64,000 nt of DNA from Streptomyces sp. NBC_00663 (GCF_036226885.1 NZ_CP109027.1:6944001-7008000), one strand, 5' to 3'; numbered from the stretch's first letter, positions 7,896-17,382 are shown. The notes: generated from the letters alone by a model not told the origin. Made by a program: numbers and translations.

Positions 7896-9107
7896 GTGAG
7901 CACCGTCGACCGCGTCCGGCATCAGCTGAAGGCGCACCCCATGGCGCTGGACGCCGTACTCGCGGTCGGCGTCCTCGCCTGCATGGTGGCCGGCTCATTC
8001 GTGGACCCGCACGGACCCGACGGTGTCACCTGGGGCATCCGCACCCCGGACCCGCTCAGCCTCGTCCTCATCGGCCTCAGCGCCGCGGCCCTCGTCCTCC
8101 GCCGCCGCGCACCGATGACGGTGCTCGCCCTCACCGGCACCTTCTCCGTCATCGAGTGCGTCACCGGCGACCCCCGCGCCCCCGTCGCCATGTCCGCGGT
8201 GATCGCCCTCTACACCGTCGCCTCGGCCACCGACCGCCCCACGACCTGGCGGGTCGGGCTGCTCACGATGACCGTCCTCACCGCCGCCGCGATGCTCGGC
8301 GGCCCCCTCCCGTGGTACGCCCAGGAGAACCTCGGCATCTTCGCCTGGACCGGCATCGGCGCCACCGCCGGCGACGCCGTCCGCAGCCGCCGCGCCTTCG
8401 TGCAGGCCATCCAGGACCGCGCCGAGAAGGCGGAGCGCACCCGGGAGGAGGAGGCCCGTCGCAGGGTCGCCGAGGAGCGGCTGCGTATCGCCCGCGATCT
8501 GCACGACGTCGTCGCCCACCACATCGCCCTCGTCAACGTGCAGGCCGGGGTGGCCGCCCATGTGATGGACAAGCGCCCCGACCAGGCCAAGGAAGCCCTC
8601 GCCCACGTCCGCGAGGCCAGCCGCTCCGCGCTCAACGAACTCCGTGCCACCGTCGGCCTGCTCAGACAGTCCGGCGACCCCGAGGCGCCCACCGAGCCGG
8701 CCCCCGGCCTCGACCGCCTCGACGAACTGGTCGGCACCTTCCGCAGCGCGGGGTTGCAGGTCGAGGTCGCCCGCGCCGACGCCGGCACCACCCTGCCCGC
8801 CGCCGTCGGCCTCGCCGCCTACCGGGTCATCCAGGAAGCCCTCACCAACGTCCAGAAGCACGCGGGCGGTGCGGCGAAGGCCGAGGTCAGCGTCGTACGG
8901 GTGGGACCGAACATGGAGATCACCGTCCTCGACAACGGCGCCGGCGCCGAGGACTCCGGGGACGGCGGCGGCCACGGCCTGCTGGGCATGCGGGAGCGCG
9001 TCACCGCCCTGCGCGGCACCCTCACCACCGGCCCCCGTTACGGCGGCGGTTTCCGGGTGCATGCGATCCTGCCGGTCAAGACCCGCGGCGCCGCCGACGC
9101 CGTATGA
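7896..9107 (+). CDS. Sensor histidine kinase, HisKA_3 (NarL/LiaS-type) family
   Basis: About 403 residues from the GTG at 7896; an upstream in-frame GTG at 7860 lies inside a hairpin and is less likely. The N-terminal ~155 residues are membrane-spanning (four or five helices) with very short external loops, a topology suited to sensing a membrane signal. A coiled linker rich in Arg and Glu (AEKAERTREEEARRR) leads to the H-box RIARDLHDVVAHHIALVNVQ, with the phosphorylated His near residue 203. The ATPase domain has VIQEALTNVQKHA, DNGAG and GHGLLGMRERV. The response regulator gene follows 73 bases downstream. Confidence 0.93.
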   Translation: MSTVDRVRHQLKAHPMALDAVLAVGVLACMVAGSFVDPHGPDGVTWGIRTPDPLSLVLIGLSAAALVLRRRAPMTVLALTGTFSVIECVTGDPRAPVAMSAVIALYTVASATDRPTTWRVGLLTMTVLTAAAMLGGPLPWYAQENLGIFAWTGIGATAGDAVRSRRAFVQAIQDRAEKAERTREEEARRRVAEERLRIARDLHDVVAHHIALVNVQAGVAAHVMDKRPDQAKEALAHVREASRSALNELRATVGLLRQSGDPEAPTEPAPGLDRLDELVGTFRSAGLQVEVARADAGTTLPAAVGLAAYRVIQEALTNVQKHAGGAAKAEVSVVRVGPNMEITVLDNGAGAEDSGDGGGHGLLGMRERVTALRGTLTTGPRYGGGFRVHAILPVKTRGAADAV

Positions 9108-9180
9108 GCGATGTGCGGAACTCAAGTGCACCCCGCGGAAGTTGTCGTGGCACCGGACCATCTGCCGTGGAGGCCCCCGT

Positions 9181-9864
9181 ATGACCATCCGTGTCCTGCT
9201 CGCCGACGACCAGGCGCTGCTGCGCAGTGCCTTCCGGGTGCTCGTCGACTCCGAGGCCGACATGGAGGTCGTGGGAGAGGCGTCCGACGGGGCGGAGGCG
9301 GTGCGGCTGGCCAAGGAGGAGCGGGCGGACGTCGTCCTGATGGACATCCGGATGCCCGGCACCGACGGTCTCGCCGCCACCCGCATGATCAGCGAGGACC
9401 CCTCCCTGGCCCAGGTCCGGGTGGTCATCCTGACGACGTTCGAGGTCGACGACTACGTGGTGCAGTCGCTGCGGGCCGGCGCCTCCGGCTTCCTCGGCAA
9501 GGGCAGCGAACCCGAGGAACTGCTCAGCGCGATCCGGATCGCGGCCGGCGGCGAGGCGCTGCTGTCCCCGGCCGCCACCAAGGGCCTCATCGCCCGCTTC
9601 CTCGCCCAGGGCGACGGCGCCGACGAGAGCGCCGACCCGGCCCGCACCGCCCGTCTGGAGGCGCTGACCGTCCGGGAGCGTGAGGTTCTCGTCCAGGTCG
9701 CCGGCGGACACTCCAACGACGAGATCGCCGAGCGGCTCGAAGTCAGCCCGCTGACCGTGAAGACGCATGTCAACCGGGCCATGGCCAAGCTGGGCGCGCG
9801 GGACCGGGCGCAGCTCGTGGTGATCGCCTACGAGTCGGGGCTGGTACGTCCAAGGGTGGAGTGA
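9181..9864 (+). CDS. LuxR/NarL-family response regulator
   Basis: 227 residues. The receiver domain has the acidic pocket (LLADDQ), the phospho-acceptor Asp55 (VVLMDIRMPG), a switch Thr (ILTTFE) and the GSEPEEL segment in place of the usual Lys-x-Pro, with Lys in GKGS just before it. The C-terminal HTH LuxR domain reads LTVREREVLVQVAGGHSNDEIAERLEVSPLTVKTHVNRAMAKLGARDR. A GGAGG ribosome site sits 7 bases before the ATG. It is paired with the preceding kinase. The position before an RND exporter and after pspA suggests control of envelope-stress or efflux genes; this is inference from location. Confidence 0.94.
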   Translation: MTIRVLLADDQALLRSAFRVLVDSEADMEVVGEASDGAEAVRLAKEERADVVLMDIRMPGTDGLAATRMISEDPSLAQVRVVILTTFEVDDYVVQSLRAGASGFLGKGSEPEELLSAIRIAAGGEALLSPAATKGLIARFLAQGDGADESADPARTARLEALTVREREVLVQVAGGHSNDEIAERLEVSPLTVKTHVNRAMAKLGARDRAQLVVIAYESGLVRPRVE

Positions 9865-9998
9865 ACTCCACCCCTCGTACTGCGACCGGAGTATGCGCCG
9901 GATAAGGAAATGGACCTGGGGGCTACGAAACACCGGCCTCACAGGACACAGGGTGTAGGGGCCGCTTCTGCCGCTCACAGAATTGAGATCCCTGACCC

Positions 9999-12900
9999 AT
10001 GTCCTGGCTGTCGAGATTCAGCCTCGCGCAACGTGCCCTCATAGGCCTGATGTCGATCATCGCGCTCGCCTTCGGTGCGATCGCGATCCCCCAGCTCAAG
10101 CAGCAGCTGCTGCCCTCCATCGAGCTGCCCATGGTGTCCGTGCTCGCCCCCTACCAGGGCGCCTCACCGGACGTCGTCGAGAAGCAGGTCGTCGAGCCGA
10201 TCGAGGACAGCCTCGAAGCCGTCGACGGCATCGAGGGCGTCACCTCGACGGCCAGCGAGGGCAACGCCGTGATCATGGCGTCCTTCGACTACGGCCCCGA
10301 CACCAAGCAGCTCGTCGCCGACGTCCAGCAGGCCGTCAACCGGGCCCGCGTTCAGCTGCCCGACTCCGTGGACCCGCAGGTCATCGCCGGTTCCACGGAC
10401 GACATGCCGACCGTGGTCCTCGCCGTCACCTCGGACAAGGACCAGCAGGCCCTCGCCGACCAGCTCGACAAGACGGTCGTGCCGGAGCTGAAGTCCGTGG
10501 ACGGCGTCGGCCAGGTCACCGTGGACGGCGTCCGCGACCTCCAGGTCACCGTCACCCCCAACGACGCGAAGCTCGCCAAGGCCGGTCTCATCCCGGCCGC
10601 CCTCGCCCAGGCCCTCCAGGCGGGCGGCGCGACCGTCCCGGCCGGCTCCTTCGACGAGGCCGGCGCCAACCGCACCGTCCAGGTCGGCGGCGGCTTCACC
10701 TCGGTCGGGCAGATCCAGGACCTGATGGTCACCGGAGAGGTCGGGAAGAAGCCCGTACGCCTCGGTGACGTGGCCACCGTGCGGCAGGAGCAGGCCGCCG
10801 CCGACGCCATCACGCGCACCGACGGCAAGCCCAGCCTCGCCGTGATGGTGACCATGGACAAGGACGGCAGCGCGGTCTCCATCTCCGACGCCGTCGAGGA
10901 CAAGCTGCCCGCCCTGCGCAAGGACCTCGGCAGCGGCTCCGAGATCACCGTCGTCTCCGACCAGGGCCCGGCCGTCGCCAAGGCCATCGAGGGCCTGACC
11001 ACCGAGGGCGGGCTCGGCCTGCTCTTCGCGGTCCTGGTCATCCTGGTCTTCCTGGCGTCGGTCCGCTCGACCCTCGTCACGGCGGTGTCCATCCCGCTGT
11101 CGGTGGTCCTCGCCCTGATTGTCCTGTGGACCCGCGACCTCTCGCTCAACATGCTGACGCTGGGCGCGCTGACCATCGCCATCGGCCGGGTCGTCGACGA
11201 CTCGATCGTGGTCCTGGAGAACATCAAGCGCCATCTCGGCTACGGCGAGGAGCGCCAGGACGCCATTCTCAAGGCGGTCCGCGAGGTCGCCGGCGCGGTC
11301 ACCTCCTCCACCCTCACCACGGTCGCCGTGTTCCTGCCGATCGGCCTGGTCGGCGGCATGGTGGGCGAGCTGTTCGGCTCCTTCAGCCTGACCGTGACGG
11401 CCGCGCTGCTCGCGTCCCTCGTCGTCTCGCTGACGGTCGTCCCGGTCCTGTCGTACTGGTTCCTGCGCGCCCCGAAGAACACCCCCGAGGACGCGGCGGA
11501 GGCCCGCCGCCTCGCGGAGGAGAAGGAGGCCAGGAGCAGGCTCCAGCGGCTCTACGTCCCCGTCCTGAGGTTCGCGACCCGCCGCCGTCTCACCAGCGTC
11601 CTGATCGCGGTCGTCATCCTCATCGGCACGTTCGGCATGTCCGGCCTGCTGAAGACGAACTTCTTCGACCAGGGCGAGCAGGAAGTCCTCACCGTCAAGC
11701 AGGAGCTGAAGCCCGGCACCAGCCTGGCCGCGACCGACGAGCAGGCGAGGAAGGTCGAGCAGCTGCTCGCCGACACCGAGGGAGTCAAGGACTACCAGGT
11801 CACCGTCGGCTCGTCCGGCTTCATGGCGGCCTTCGGCGGCGGCACCGACACCAACCAGGCCTCCTACTCGGTGATGCTGGACGACTCGGCCTCCTCCGAC
11901 GACGTCCAGGACCGCATCGAGGCCGGCCTGAAGAAGCTCGACGGCATCGGTACGACGACCATCGCGGCCGGCGACGGCTTCGGCAACCAGGACCTGAGCG
12001 TCGTCGTGAAGGCGGCCGACGCGGGCGTCCTGCGCGAGGCGTCCGAGGAGGTGCGCAAGACCGTCGCGGGCCTGGACGACGTCACCGACGTCACCAGCAA
12101 CCTCGCGCAGAGCGTCCCGCGTATCTCGGTCAAGGCCAACTCCAAGGCGGCGGCGGCCGGTTTCAACGACCAGACGCTCGGCGCGGCCGTCGCCCAGGCG
12201 GTCAAGGGCACCACCGCCGCCAAGGCGATCCTCGACGACACCGAGCGGGACGTCGTCATCCGGTCGGCGAAGCCCGCGCAGACCCTGGACGAGCTGCGGA
12301 ACCTGAAGCTCGGCCCGGTGAAGCTCGGTGACATCGCCACCGTGAAGCTGGTGGACGGCCCGGTGTCGATGACGAGGATCGACGGTCAGCGCGCGGCGAC
12401 CATCACCGCCAAGCCGACCGGCGACAACACCGGCGCGGTGAGCCAGGACCTCACCTCCAAGCTCGACGCGCTGAAGCTCCCGGCGGGCGCCACGGCCGAG
12501 ATCGGCGGTGTCACCTCCGACCAGGACTCCGCGTTCAAGAACCTGGGCCTGGCGATGCTCGCGGCGATCGCGATCGTGTTCATGCTGCTGGTGGCGACGT
12601 TCCGCTCGCTCGCCCAGCCGCTGATCCTCCTCGTCTCCATCCCGTTCGCGGCGACGGGCGCGATCGGTCTGCTGATCCTCACCGGCACCCCGATGGGCGT
12701 CCCCGCGATGATCGGCATGCTGATGCTCATCGGCATCGTGGTGACGAACGCGATCGTGCTGATCGACCTCATCAACCAGTACCGCAGGCAGGGCTATCCG
12801 ACGGTCGAGGCGGTCATCGAGGGCGGCCGGCACCGGCTCCGCCCGATCCTGATGACGGCCCTGGCGACGATCTTCGCCCTGCTGCCGATGGCCCTCGGGG

Positions 12901-13106
12901 TCACCGGCGAGGGCGGCTTCATCGCCCAGCCGCTCGCGGTGGTCGTGATCGGCGGTCTGATCACCTCGACCCTGCTGACCCTGCTCCTGGTCCCGACGCT
13001 CTACACGATGCTGGAGCTCCGCAAGGAGCGCCGCGCGAAGAAGCGGGCCCTGAAGCGGGAGAAGAAGGCGGAGGTACCGGCGCAGCCGGAACCCGCGGGG
13101 GTGTGA
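9999..13106 (+). CDS. RND-superfamily exporter (HAE1/AcrB-like, SwrC-type)
   Basis: 1,035 residues with the two-fold RND layout: helix 1 (ALIGLMSIIALAFGAIAIP), a large extracytoplasmic loop, helices 2-6, a second large loop, and helices 8-12. The helix-4 motif GRVVDDSIVVLENIKRHL holds the paired acidic residues of the proton relay, and its counterpart in helix 10 is IGIVVTNAIVLIDLINQY. The protein is close to full AcrB length, and differs from the MmpL type more usual in actinobacteria. In Gram-positive bacteria such pumps act without an outer-membrane channel (as in SwrC lipopeptide tolerance). It probably belongs to the upstream two-component unit, with a 134-base gap and no terminator between. 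A strong terminator follows. Confidence 0.92.
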   Translation: MSWLSRFSLAQRALIGLMSIIALAFGAIAIPQLKQQLLPSIELPMVSVLAPYQGASPDVVEKQVVEPIEDSLEAVDGIEGVTSTASEGNAVIMASFDYGPDTKQLVADVQQAVNRARVQLPDSVDPQVIAGSTDDMPTVVLAVTSDKDQQALADQLDKTVVPELKSVDGVGQVTVDGVRDLQVTVTPNDAKLAKAGLIPAALAQALQAGGATVPAGSFDEAGANRTVQVGGGFTSVGQIQDLMVTGEVGKKPVRLGDVATVRQEQAAADAITRTDGKPSLAVMVTMDKDGSAVSISDAVEDKLPALRKDLGSGSEITVVSDQGPAVAKAIEGLTTEGGLGLLFAVLVILVFLASVRSTLVTAVSIPLSVVLALIVLWTRDLSLNMLTLGALTIAIGRVVDDSIVVLENIKRHLGYGEERQDAILKAVREVAGAVTSSTLTTVAVFLPIGLVGGMVGELFGSFSLTVTAALLASLVVSLTVVPVLSYWFLRAPKNTPEDAAEARRLAEEKEARSRLQRLYVPVLRFATRRRLTSVLIAVVILIGTFGMSGLLKTNFFDQGEQEVLTVKQELKPGTSLAATDEQARKVEQLLADTEGVKDYQVTVGSSGFMAAFGGGTDTNQASYSVMLDDSASSDDVQDRIEAGLKKLDGIGTTTIAAGDGFGNQDLSVVVKAADAGVLREASEEVRKTVAGLDDVTDVTSNLAQSVPRISVKANSKAAAAGFNDQTLGAAVAQAVKGTTAAKAILDDTERDVVIRSAKPAQTLDELRNLKLGPVKLGDIATVKLVDGPVSMTRIDGQRAATITAKPTGDNTGAVSQDLTSKLDALKLPAGATAEIGGVTSDQDSAFKNLGLAMLAAIAIVFMLLVATFRSLAQPLILLVSIPFAATGAIGLLILTGTPMGVPAMIGMLMLIGIVVTNAIVLIDLINQYRRQGYPTVEAVIEGGRHRLRPILMTALATIFALLPMALGVTGEGGFIAQPLAVVVIGGLITSTLLTLLLVPTLYTMLELRKERRAKKRALKREKKAEVPAQPEPAGV

Positions 13107-13126
13107 GGGTCCCGTAGGAGGTGCAG

Positions 13127-13161
13127 GAGGGCGGCCGGGTGACCGGCCGCCCTCTCTTTTT
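13127..13161 (+). terminator. Rho-independent terminator after the RND exporter
   Basis: A perfect 12-base-pair GC stem (13127-13138 with 13143-13154), a 4-base loop, and a T-rich tail at 13155-13161. It is one of the few classical T-tailed terminators in the window. Confidence 0.92.
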
Positions 13162-13214
13162 CCGTGCGTATTCTGTGGCCTCGAACTGCCGTGCGCGGGA
13201 AGGGACATTCGGTC

Positions 13215-15452
13215 GTGCCACTGCACAAGGACGACCCGAAATCGGTCGGCGGGTACAAGCTGGTCGACCGGCTCGGCTCCGGGGGCATGGGTGTCGTCTA
13301 CTGGGGCAGATCGCGCTCGGGCCGTGACGTCGCCGTCAAGGTGGTGCACGCGCAGTACGCGCAGGACAGGGTCTTCCGTGCCCGTTTCCGCCAGGAGATC
13401 GACGCAGTCCGCAAGGTCAGCGGCGCCTTCACCGCACCCGTGGTCGACGCCGACCCGGAGGCGGTACGGCCCTGGATGGCGACCCAGTACGTCCCCGGCA
13501 GCTCCCTCGCCCAGCGGATCCGCGACCACGGCGCCTTCAAGGGCCTCGAACTGCGGCGCCTGGCCCTGGGGTTGGTGGAGGCGCTTCAGGACATCCACCG
13601 CGCCGGAGTCGTCCACCGGGACCTCAAGCCCGCCAACGTCCTGATGGCCGAGGACGGCCCCCGCGTCATCGACTTCGGCATATCCCGCGCCGCCGAGAAC
13701 CACCAGACCCTCACCGAGACCGGCCAGATGATCGGCACCCCGCCCTTCATGTCCCCGGAACAGTTCACCGACGCCCGCACGGTCGGACCCGCCTCGGACG
13801 TCTTCTCGCTCGCCGCGCTCCTGGTCTTCTCGGCCTCCGGACGCGGCCCCTTCGACGCCGACAGCCCGTATCTGACCGCCTTCCGGGTCGTCCACGAGCC
13901 GCCGGGACTGGACGGCGTACCGGGGCCGTTGCGCGCGGTCCTGGAACGCTGCCTGGTGAAGGACCCCGCCGAACGTCCCCCACTGGACGTTCTGGCCAAG
14001 GAGTTCGCCGAGGCGCTGCCCGAGCCCGACCTCATGGACCCCGACACCACGACCCTGCGCCTGGCCGACCTGCGGACCGTCGAGGAGACGTACGCCGGGA
14101 CCGGCTCGGCCACGTCGACGACAGGGCGCCGCCGTCGCGGGCTCCGCCCGCTGCTGGTGGCGGCCTGCACGGCGGGCGTCCTGGTCCTGGGGACGGGGTG
14201 GTACCTGCGGTACGGGCCGGGCTTCCCGGACGGTGAACCGGCGGCGAGCTCCGCCTCGTCCGCGGACTCCCGCTGGGCGGCGGTCCCCACCGGCTGGCAG
14301 CCCTGGCAGACGACGATGACGCGGACGGCGCAGCGCGGCGAGGTCAACGCGCCGGCACTGAACGACGAGGACCCGCACGACGCCACCTGCGAGCGGTACG
14401 AGAACGCGGTCTACTGCGCGGGCAACAACATCCTCCCGGTCCGGCTGGACGGCCGTACCGGCGCCACCGTCTGGCGCTCCGCGCTCGCGTCCTCCGCCGA
14501 GGGCGCGGGCACGGGGCGGAACATCTTCCAGCTCCTCGGAGTGCGGGACGACGCGATGCTCGTCCAGCAGTCCGCCTACGGGGACGACGGGACCGCGAAG
14601 GTCAGCATCGTCGCCCTCGACACGGAGAGCGGCGACCAGCTCTGGACGCGCCCGCTGAACAGCGCGAACCTCGACCAGATCCTCTCCGGTGACCTCGTCC
14701 TGACCCCCGACTCGAGCGGCCGGCTGATCACGGCCCGGTCCCCGCGCACCGGCGCCGACCGGTGGACCACACAGCTGCCCGGCGACTACTACTGCCAGTT
14801 CATGACGGCCGGCTCCCGGCTGTACGCGCACTGCTTCCCGGACGACGAGACCCGGGACGCCGTACTCCTGGAGCTGGACAAGGCCGACGGATCGGTGCTC
14901 CGGCGTCTGAAGACCCCGCCGGGGAGCGGCCTGCTCGGCACCGTCGGCGGCCGGCTGGCCTTCGTGGTCGCCGGTGACCCCGGCCCGGCGCGCCCCGAGG
15001 CGGTGAAGTTCGGCGAGATCCGGCTCCTCGACCCGGACACCGGCGCCGCCACCACGACAAAACTGACGAAGACCTACTACGGCGCGGTGCGGCTGGCCGC
15101 CGGCACCCTGTGGATCACCCAGCCCAACGGCCAGGTGACCGCCGTGTCCCCATTGACCGGCAAGCAGCTGTGGCAGACCCGGACCGGCGTCGAGAGCTCG
15201 GGGCAGCCCACGTACGACGCGGGCACCCGCACCCTCTGTCTGGCCAGCATCAGCGGCCGGGTCGCGGCTCTCGACGCCCGCGAGGGCACGCTGCTGTGGG
15301 AGACGGACGCCCACGCCGAGCAGCCCGCGAGGGGCGAGGTGACCAAGTCCAGGGTGCTGCTGTACGGCGGCGCGCTGGTCGTGAGCACCCCGGACGGCAC
15401 GGTCTTCAGCATTGACCCCGCTCACCCCGAGGAGAACTCCTCCTCGGGGTGA
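13215..15452 (+). CDS. Membrane Ser/Thr protein kinase with extracytoplasmic PQQ-repeat (beta-propeller) sensor
   Basis: 745 residues from the GTG at 13215, with an AAGGGA ribosome site. The kinase domain spans about residues 14-270: glycine loop LGSGGMGVVYWG, Lys42 (VAVKVV), HRDLKPANV with Asp136, DFG at 153-155, GTPPFMSPEQ. A juxtamembrane stretch with an RRRRGLRP stop-transfer leads to one membrane helix (about 312-330). The outer ~400 residues contain repeated strand blocks with GATVWR, GDQLWTR, GADRWTT, GKQLWQT and GTLLWET, the signature of PQQ-like beta-propeller blades. This is a Pkn-type receptor kinase whose propeller probably binds a ligand or cell-wall signal. Its last codons form a hairpin. 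Confidence 0.93.
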   Translation: MPLHKDDPKSVGGYKLVDRLGSGGMGVVYWGRSRSGRDVAVKVVHAQYAQDRVFRARFRQEIDAVRKVSGAFTAPVVDADPEAVRPWMATQYVPGSSLAQRIRDHGAFKGLELRRLALGLVEALQDIHRAGVVHRDLKPANVLMAEDGPRVIDFGISRAAENHQTLTETGQMIGTPPFMSPEQFTDARTVGPASDVFSLAALLVFSASGRGPFDADSPYLTAFRVVHEPPGLDGVPGPLRAVLERCLVKDPAERPPLDVLAKEFAEALPEPDLMDPDTTTLRLADLRTVEETYAGTGSATSTTGRRRRGLRPLLVAACTAGVLVLGTGWYLRYGPGFPDGEPAASSASSADSRWAAVPTGWQPWQTTMTRTAQRGEVNAPALNDEDPHDATCERYENAVYCAGNNILPVRLDGRTGATVWRSALASSAEGAGTGRNIFQLLGVRDDAMLVQQSAYGDDGTAKVSIVALDTESGDQLWTRPLNSANLDQILSGDLVLTPDSSGRLITARSPRTGADRWTTQLPGDYYCQFMTAGSRLYAHCFPDDETRDAVLLELDKADGSVLRRLKTPPGSGLLGTVGGRLAFVVAGDPGPARPEAVKFGEIRLLDPDTGAATTTKLTKTYYGAVRLAAGTLWITQPNGQVTAVSPLTGKQLWQTRTGVESSGQPTYDAGTRTLCLASISGRVAALDAREGTLLWETDAHAEQPARGEVTKSRVLLYGGALVVSTPDGTVFSIDPAHPEENSSSG
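15424..15450. terminator. Hairpin overlapping the end of the kinase gene
   Basis: A perfect 10-base-pair inverted repeat (15424-15433 with 15441-15450) and a 7-base loop formed by the last codons of the kinase gene, ending at its stop codon. The convergent nadA gene stops at 15464. The hairpin may serve both genes as a bidirectional terminator while also being coding sequence. Confidence 0.6.
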
Positions 15453-15463
15453 TCACCAGGGGG

Positions 15464-16648
15464 CTACGGCAGGGCCAGCATCCGCTCCAGCGCCAGCTTC
15501 GCGAACGCCTCGGTCTCCTTGTCGACCTCGATGCGGTTGACGAGCTTGCCCTCGGCGAGCGACTCCAGCGTCCACACGAGGTGGGGGAGGTCGATGCGGT
15601 TCATGGTCGAGCAGAAGCAGACCGTCTTGTCGAGGAAGACGATCTCCTTGCCCTCGGGCGCGAAACGGTTCGCGAGCCGGCGGACGAGGTTCAGCTCGGT
15701 CCCGATGGCCCACTTGGAACCGGCCGGGGCCGCCTCCAGCGCCTTGATGATGTACTCCGTCGAACCGACGTAGTCCGCCGCCGCCACGACCTCGTGCTTG
15801 CACTCGGGGTGGACCAGGACGTTGACGCCCGGGATGCGCTCGCGCACGTCGTTGACCGAGTCCAGCGAGAACCGGCCGTGCACCGAGCAGTGGCCGCGCC
15901 ACAGGATCATCTTGGCGGCGCGCAGCTGGTCGGCGGTCAGCCCGCCGTTCGGCTTGTGCGGGTTGTAGACGACACAGTCCTCCAGGGACATGCCCATGTC
16001 CCGGACGGCGGTGTTGCGGCCGAGGTGCTGGTCGGGGAGGAACAGCACCTTGTCGCCCTGCTCGAAGGCCCAGTCCAGCGCGCGCTTGGCATTCGAGGAG
16101 GTGCAGATCGTGCCGCCGTGCTTGCCCGTGAACGCCTTGATGTCCGCGGACGAGTTCATGTAGGAGACCGGCACGACCTGCTCGGCTATCCCGGCCTCGG
16201 TCAGCACGTCCCAGCACTCGGCGACCTGTTCCGCGGTGGCCATGTCGGCCATGGAGCAGCCGGCGGCGAGGTCGGGGAGGACCACCTTCTGGTCGTCGCC
16301 GGTCAGGATGTCCGCCGACTCCGCCATGAAGTGCACACCGCAGAACACGATGTACTCGGCCTCCGGGCGCGCGGCCGCGTCCCGGGCCAGCTTGAAGGAG
16401 TCGCCCGTGACATCGGCGAACTGGATGACCTCGTCACGCTGGTAGTGGTGGCCGAGGACGAAGACCTTGTCCCCGAGCTTCTCCTTGGCCGCGCGGGCAC
16501 GCTCCACCAGGTCCGGGTCGGACGGCGAGGGCAGATCGCCGGGGCACTCCACACCCCGCTCGCTCTTCGGGTCGGCTTCACGGCCGAGGAGCAGCAGGGC
16601 AAGGGGCGTCGGCTGTACGTCGAGCTCCTGGGTCTGGGCGGTGGTCAC
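15464..16648 (-). CDS. nadA: Quinolinate synthase NadA
   Basis: 394 residues from the GTG at 16648 (VTTAQTQELD); a GTG at 16657 is also possible. NadA condenses iminoaspartate with dihydroxyacetone phosphate to give quinolinate for NAD synthesis and carries one [4Fe-4S] cluster. The three cluster cysteines are recognisable in the contexts FCGVHFMAESAD, GHCSVHGRF and VCFCSTMNR. Other family marks are LGHHYQRDEVIQFAD, PDLAAGCSMADMA and VYNPHKPNGG. The Fe-S carrier gene erpA is transcribed away from it across a 280-base divergent region, a sensible pairing for an Fe-S enzyme. No nadB or nadC is adjacent on the part seen. Confidence 0.96.
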   Translation of the reverse strand: MTTAQTQELDVQPTPLALLLLGREADPKSERGVECPGDLPSPSDPDLVERARAAKEKLGDKVFVLGHHYQRDEVIQFADVTGDSFKLARDAAARPEAEYIVFCGVHFMAESADILTGDDQKVVLPDLAAGCSMADMATAEQVAECWDVLTEAGIAEQVVPVSYMNSSADIKAFTGKHGGTICTSSNAKRALDWAFEQGDKVLFLPDQHLGRNTAVRDMGMSLEDCVVYNPHKPNGGLTADQLRAAKMILWRGHCSVHGRFSLDSVNDVRERIPGVNVLVHPECKHEVVAAADYVGSTEYIIKALEAAPAGSKWAIGTELNLVRRLANRFAPEGKEIVFLDKTVCFCSTMNRIDLPHLVWTLESLAEGKLVNRIEVDKETEAFAKLALERMLALP

Positions 16649-16702
16649 GACACGCACCCTTTCTGTTCTGCGGAAGTGCTTTTCGTCGAACTGACGTTAT
16701 CT

Positions 16703-16708
16703 ATCATA
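16703..16708 (-). promoter_or_regulatory. Possible -10 element of the nadA promoter
   Basis: On the minus strand the hexamer TATGAT stands in a short AT-rich patch that is unusual for this genome, about 55 bases before the nadA start. The matching -35 region is weak. It lies in the divergent nadA-erpA gap. Confidence 0.35.
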
Positions 16709-16929
16709 ACCCGGTTCACGTCACTTTGACGATGGTCATTGCGTCGATGTGACATGAATCCCGCCGCAGAATTACGGCCGCCTGTCAGATGCGGCATTTT
16801 CGGCTGCCTGTCAGGTGTGCGAGCATGAAGGAGACGCCGGAAACTCGGCGCCCGGCCCGGAATGAATCCGCGGCCTTGCCGGTTGCACCAGTCGGCAAGC
16901 AGTCTCCGTACAACCCGGGAGAGATGTAG

Positions 16930-17286
16930 ATGTCCGTATCGGACGAGACCAGCACCGTCACCGACGGCATCATCCTGTCCGACGCCGCCGCGGCGAAGGT
17001 CAAGGCCCTGCTCGACCAGGAAGGCCGTGACGACCTGGCCCTGCGTGTCGCCGTTCAGCCCGGTGGCTGCTCCGGCCTGCGCTACCAGCTCTTCTTCGAC
17101 GAGCGTTCCCTCGACGGCGACGTCGTCAAGGACTTCGACGGCGTCAAGGTCGTCACCGACCGCATGAGCGCCCCCTACCTGGGCGGCGCGTCCATCGACT
17201 TCGTCGACACCATCGAGAAGCAGGGCTTCACGATCGACAACCCGAACGCGACGGGCTCCTGCGCCTGCGGCGACTCCTTCAGCTAA
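16930..17286 (+). CDS. erpA: Iron-sulfur cluster insertion/carrier protein (IscA/ErpA/HesB family)
   Basis: 118 residues with the A-type carrier signature: Cys47 in GGCSGLRYQL and the C-terminal pair in SCACGDSFS (Cys111 and Cys113). These three cysteines bind and hand over Fe-S clusters to target enzymes. A GGGAGAG ribosome site lies just before the ATG. Actinobacteria usually have this single essential A-type carrier. It is divergent from the Fe-S enzyme gene nadA and followed by a strong hairpin. Confidence 0.93.
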   Translation: MSVSDETSTVTDGIILSDAAAAKVKALLDQEGRDDLALRVAVQPGGCSGLRYQLFFDERSLDGDVVKDFDGVKVVTDRMSAPYLGGASIDFVDTIEKQGFTIDNPNATGSCACGDSFS

Positions 17287-17321
17287 GCCAAGCCGCTCCA
17301 GCTGAAGAACCGAACACACAC

Positions 17322-17358
17322 GAAGGCGGCGGCCCCCTCCGACAGGGCCGCCGCCTTC
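17322..17358. terminator. Hairpin terminator between erpA and the convergent membrane-protein gene
   Basis: A perfect 14-base-pair stem (17322-17335 with 17345-17358) and a 9-base loop, located after the erpA stop and just beyond the stop of the convergent gene. An outer pair of short inverted arms (near 17300-17308 and 17355-17363) may add an alternative fold. Confidence 0.85.
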
Positions 17359-17382
17359 AGCTGTTCTCCGGGACCATCGGGC

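Noticed and set aside
10164..15425. A 1,753-codon open frame on the minus strand
   Set aside because: It is opposite both the RND exporter and the Ser/Thr kinase genes, spans their intergenic terminator, and has no domain or ribosome site. It is a composition artefact.
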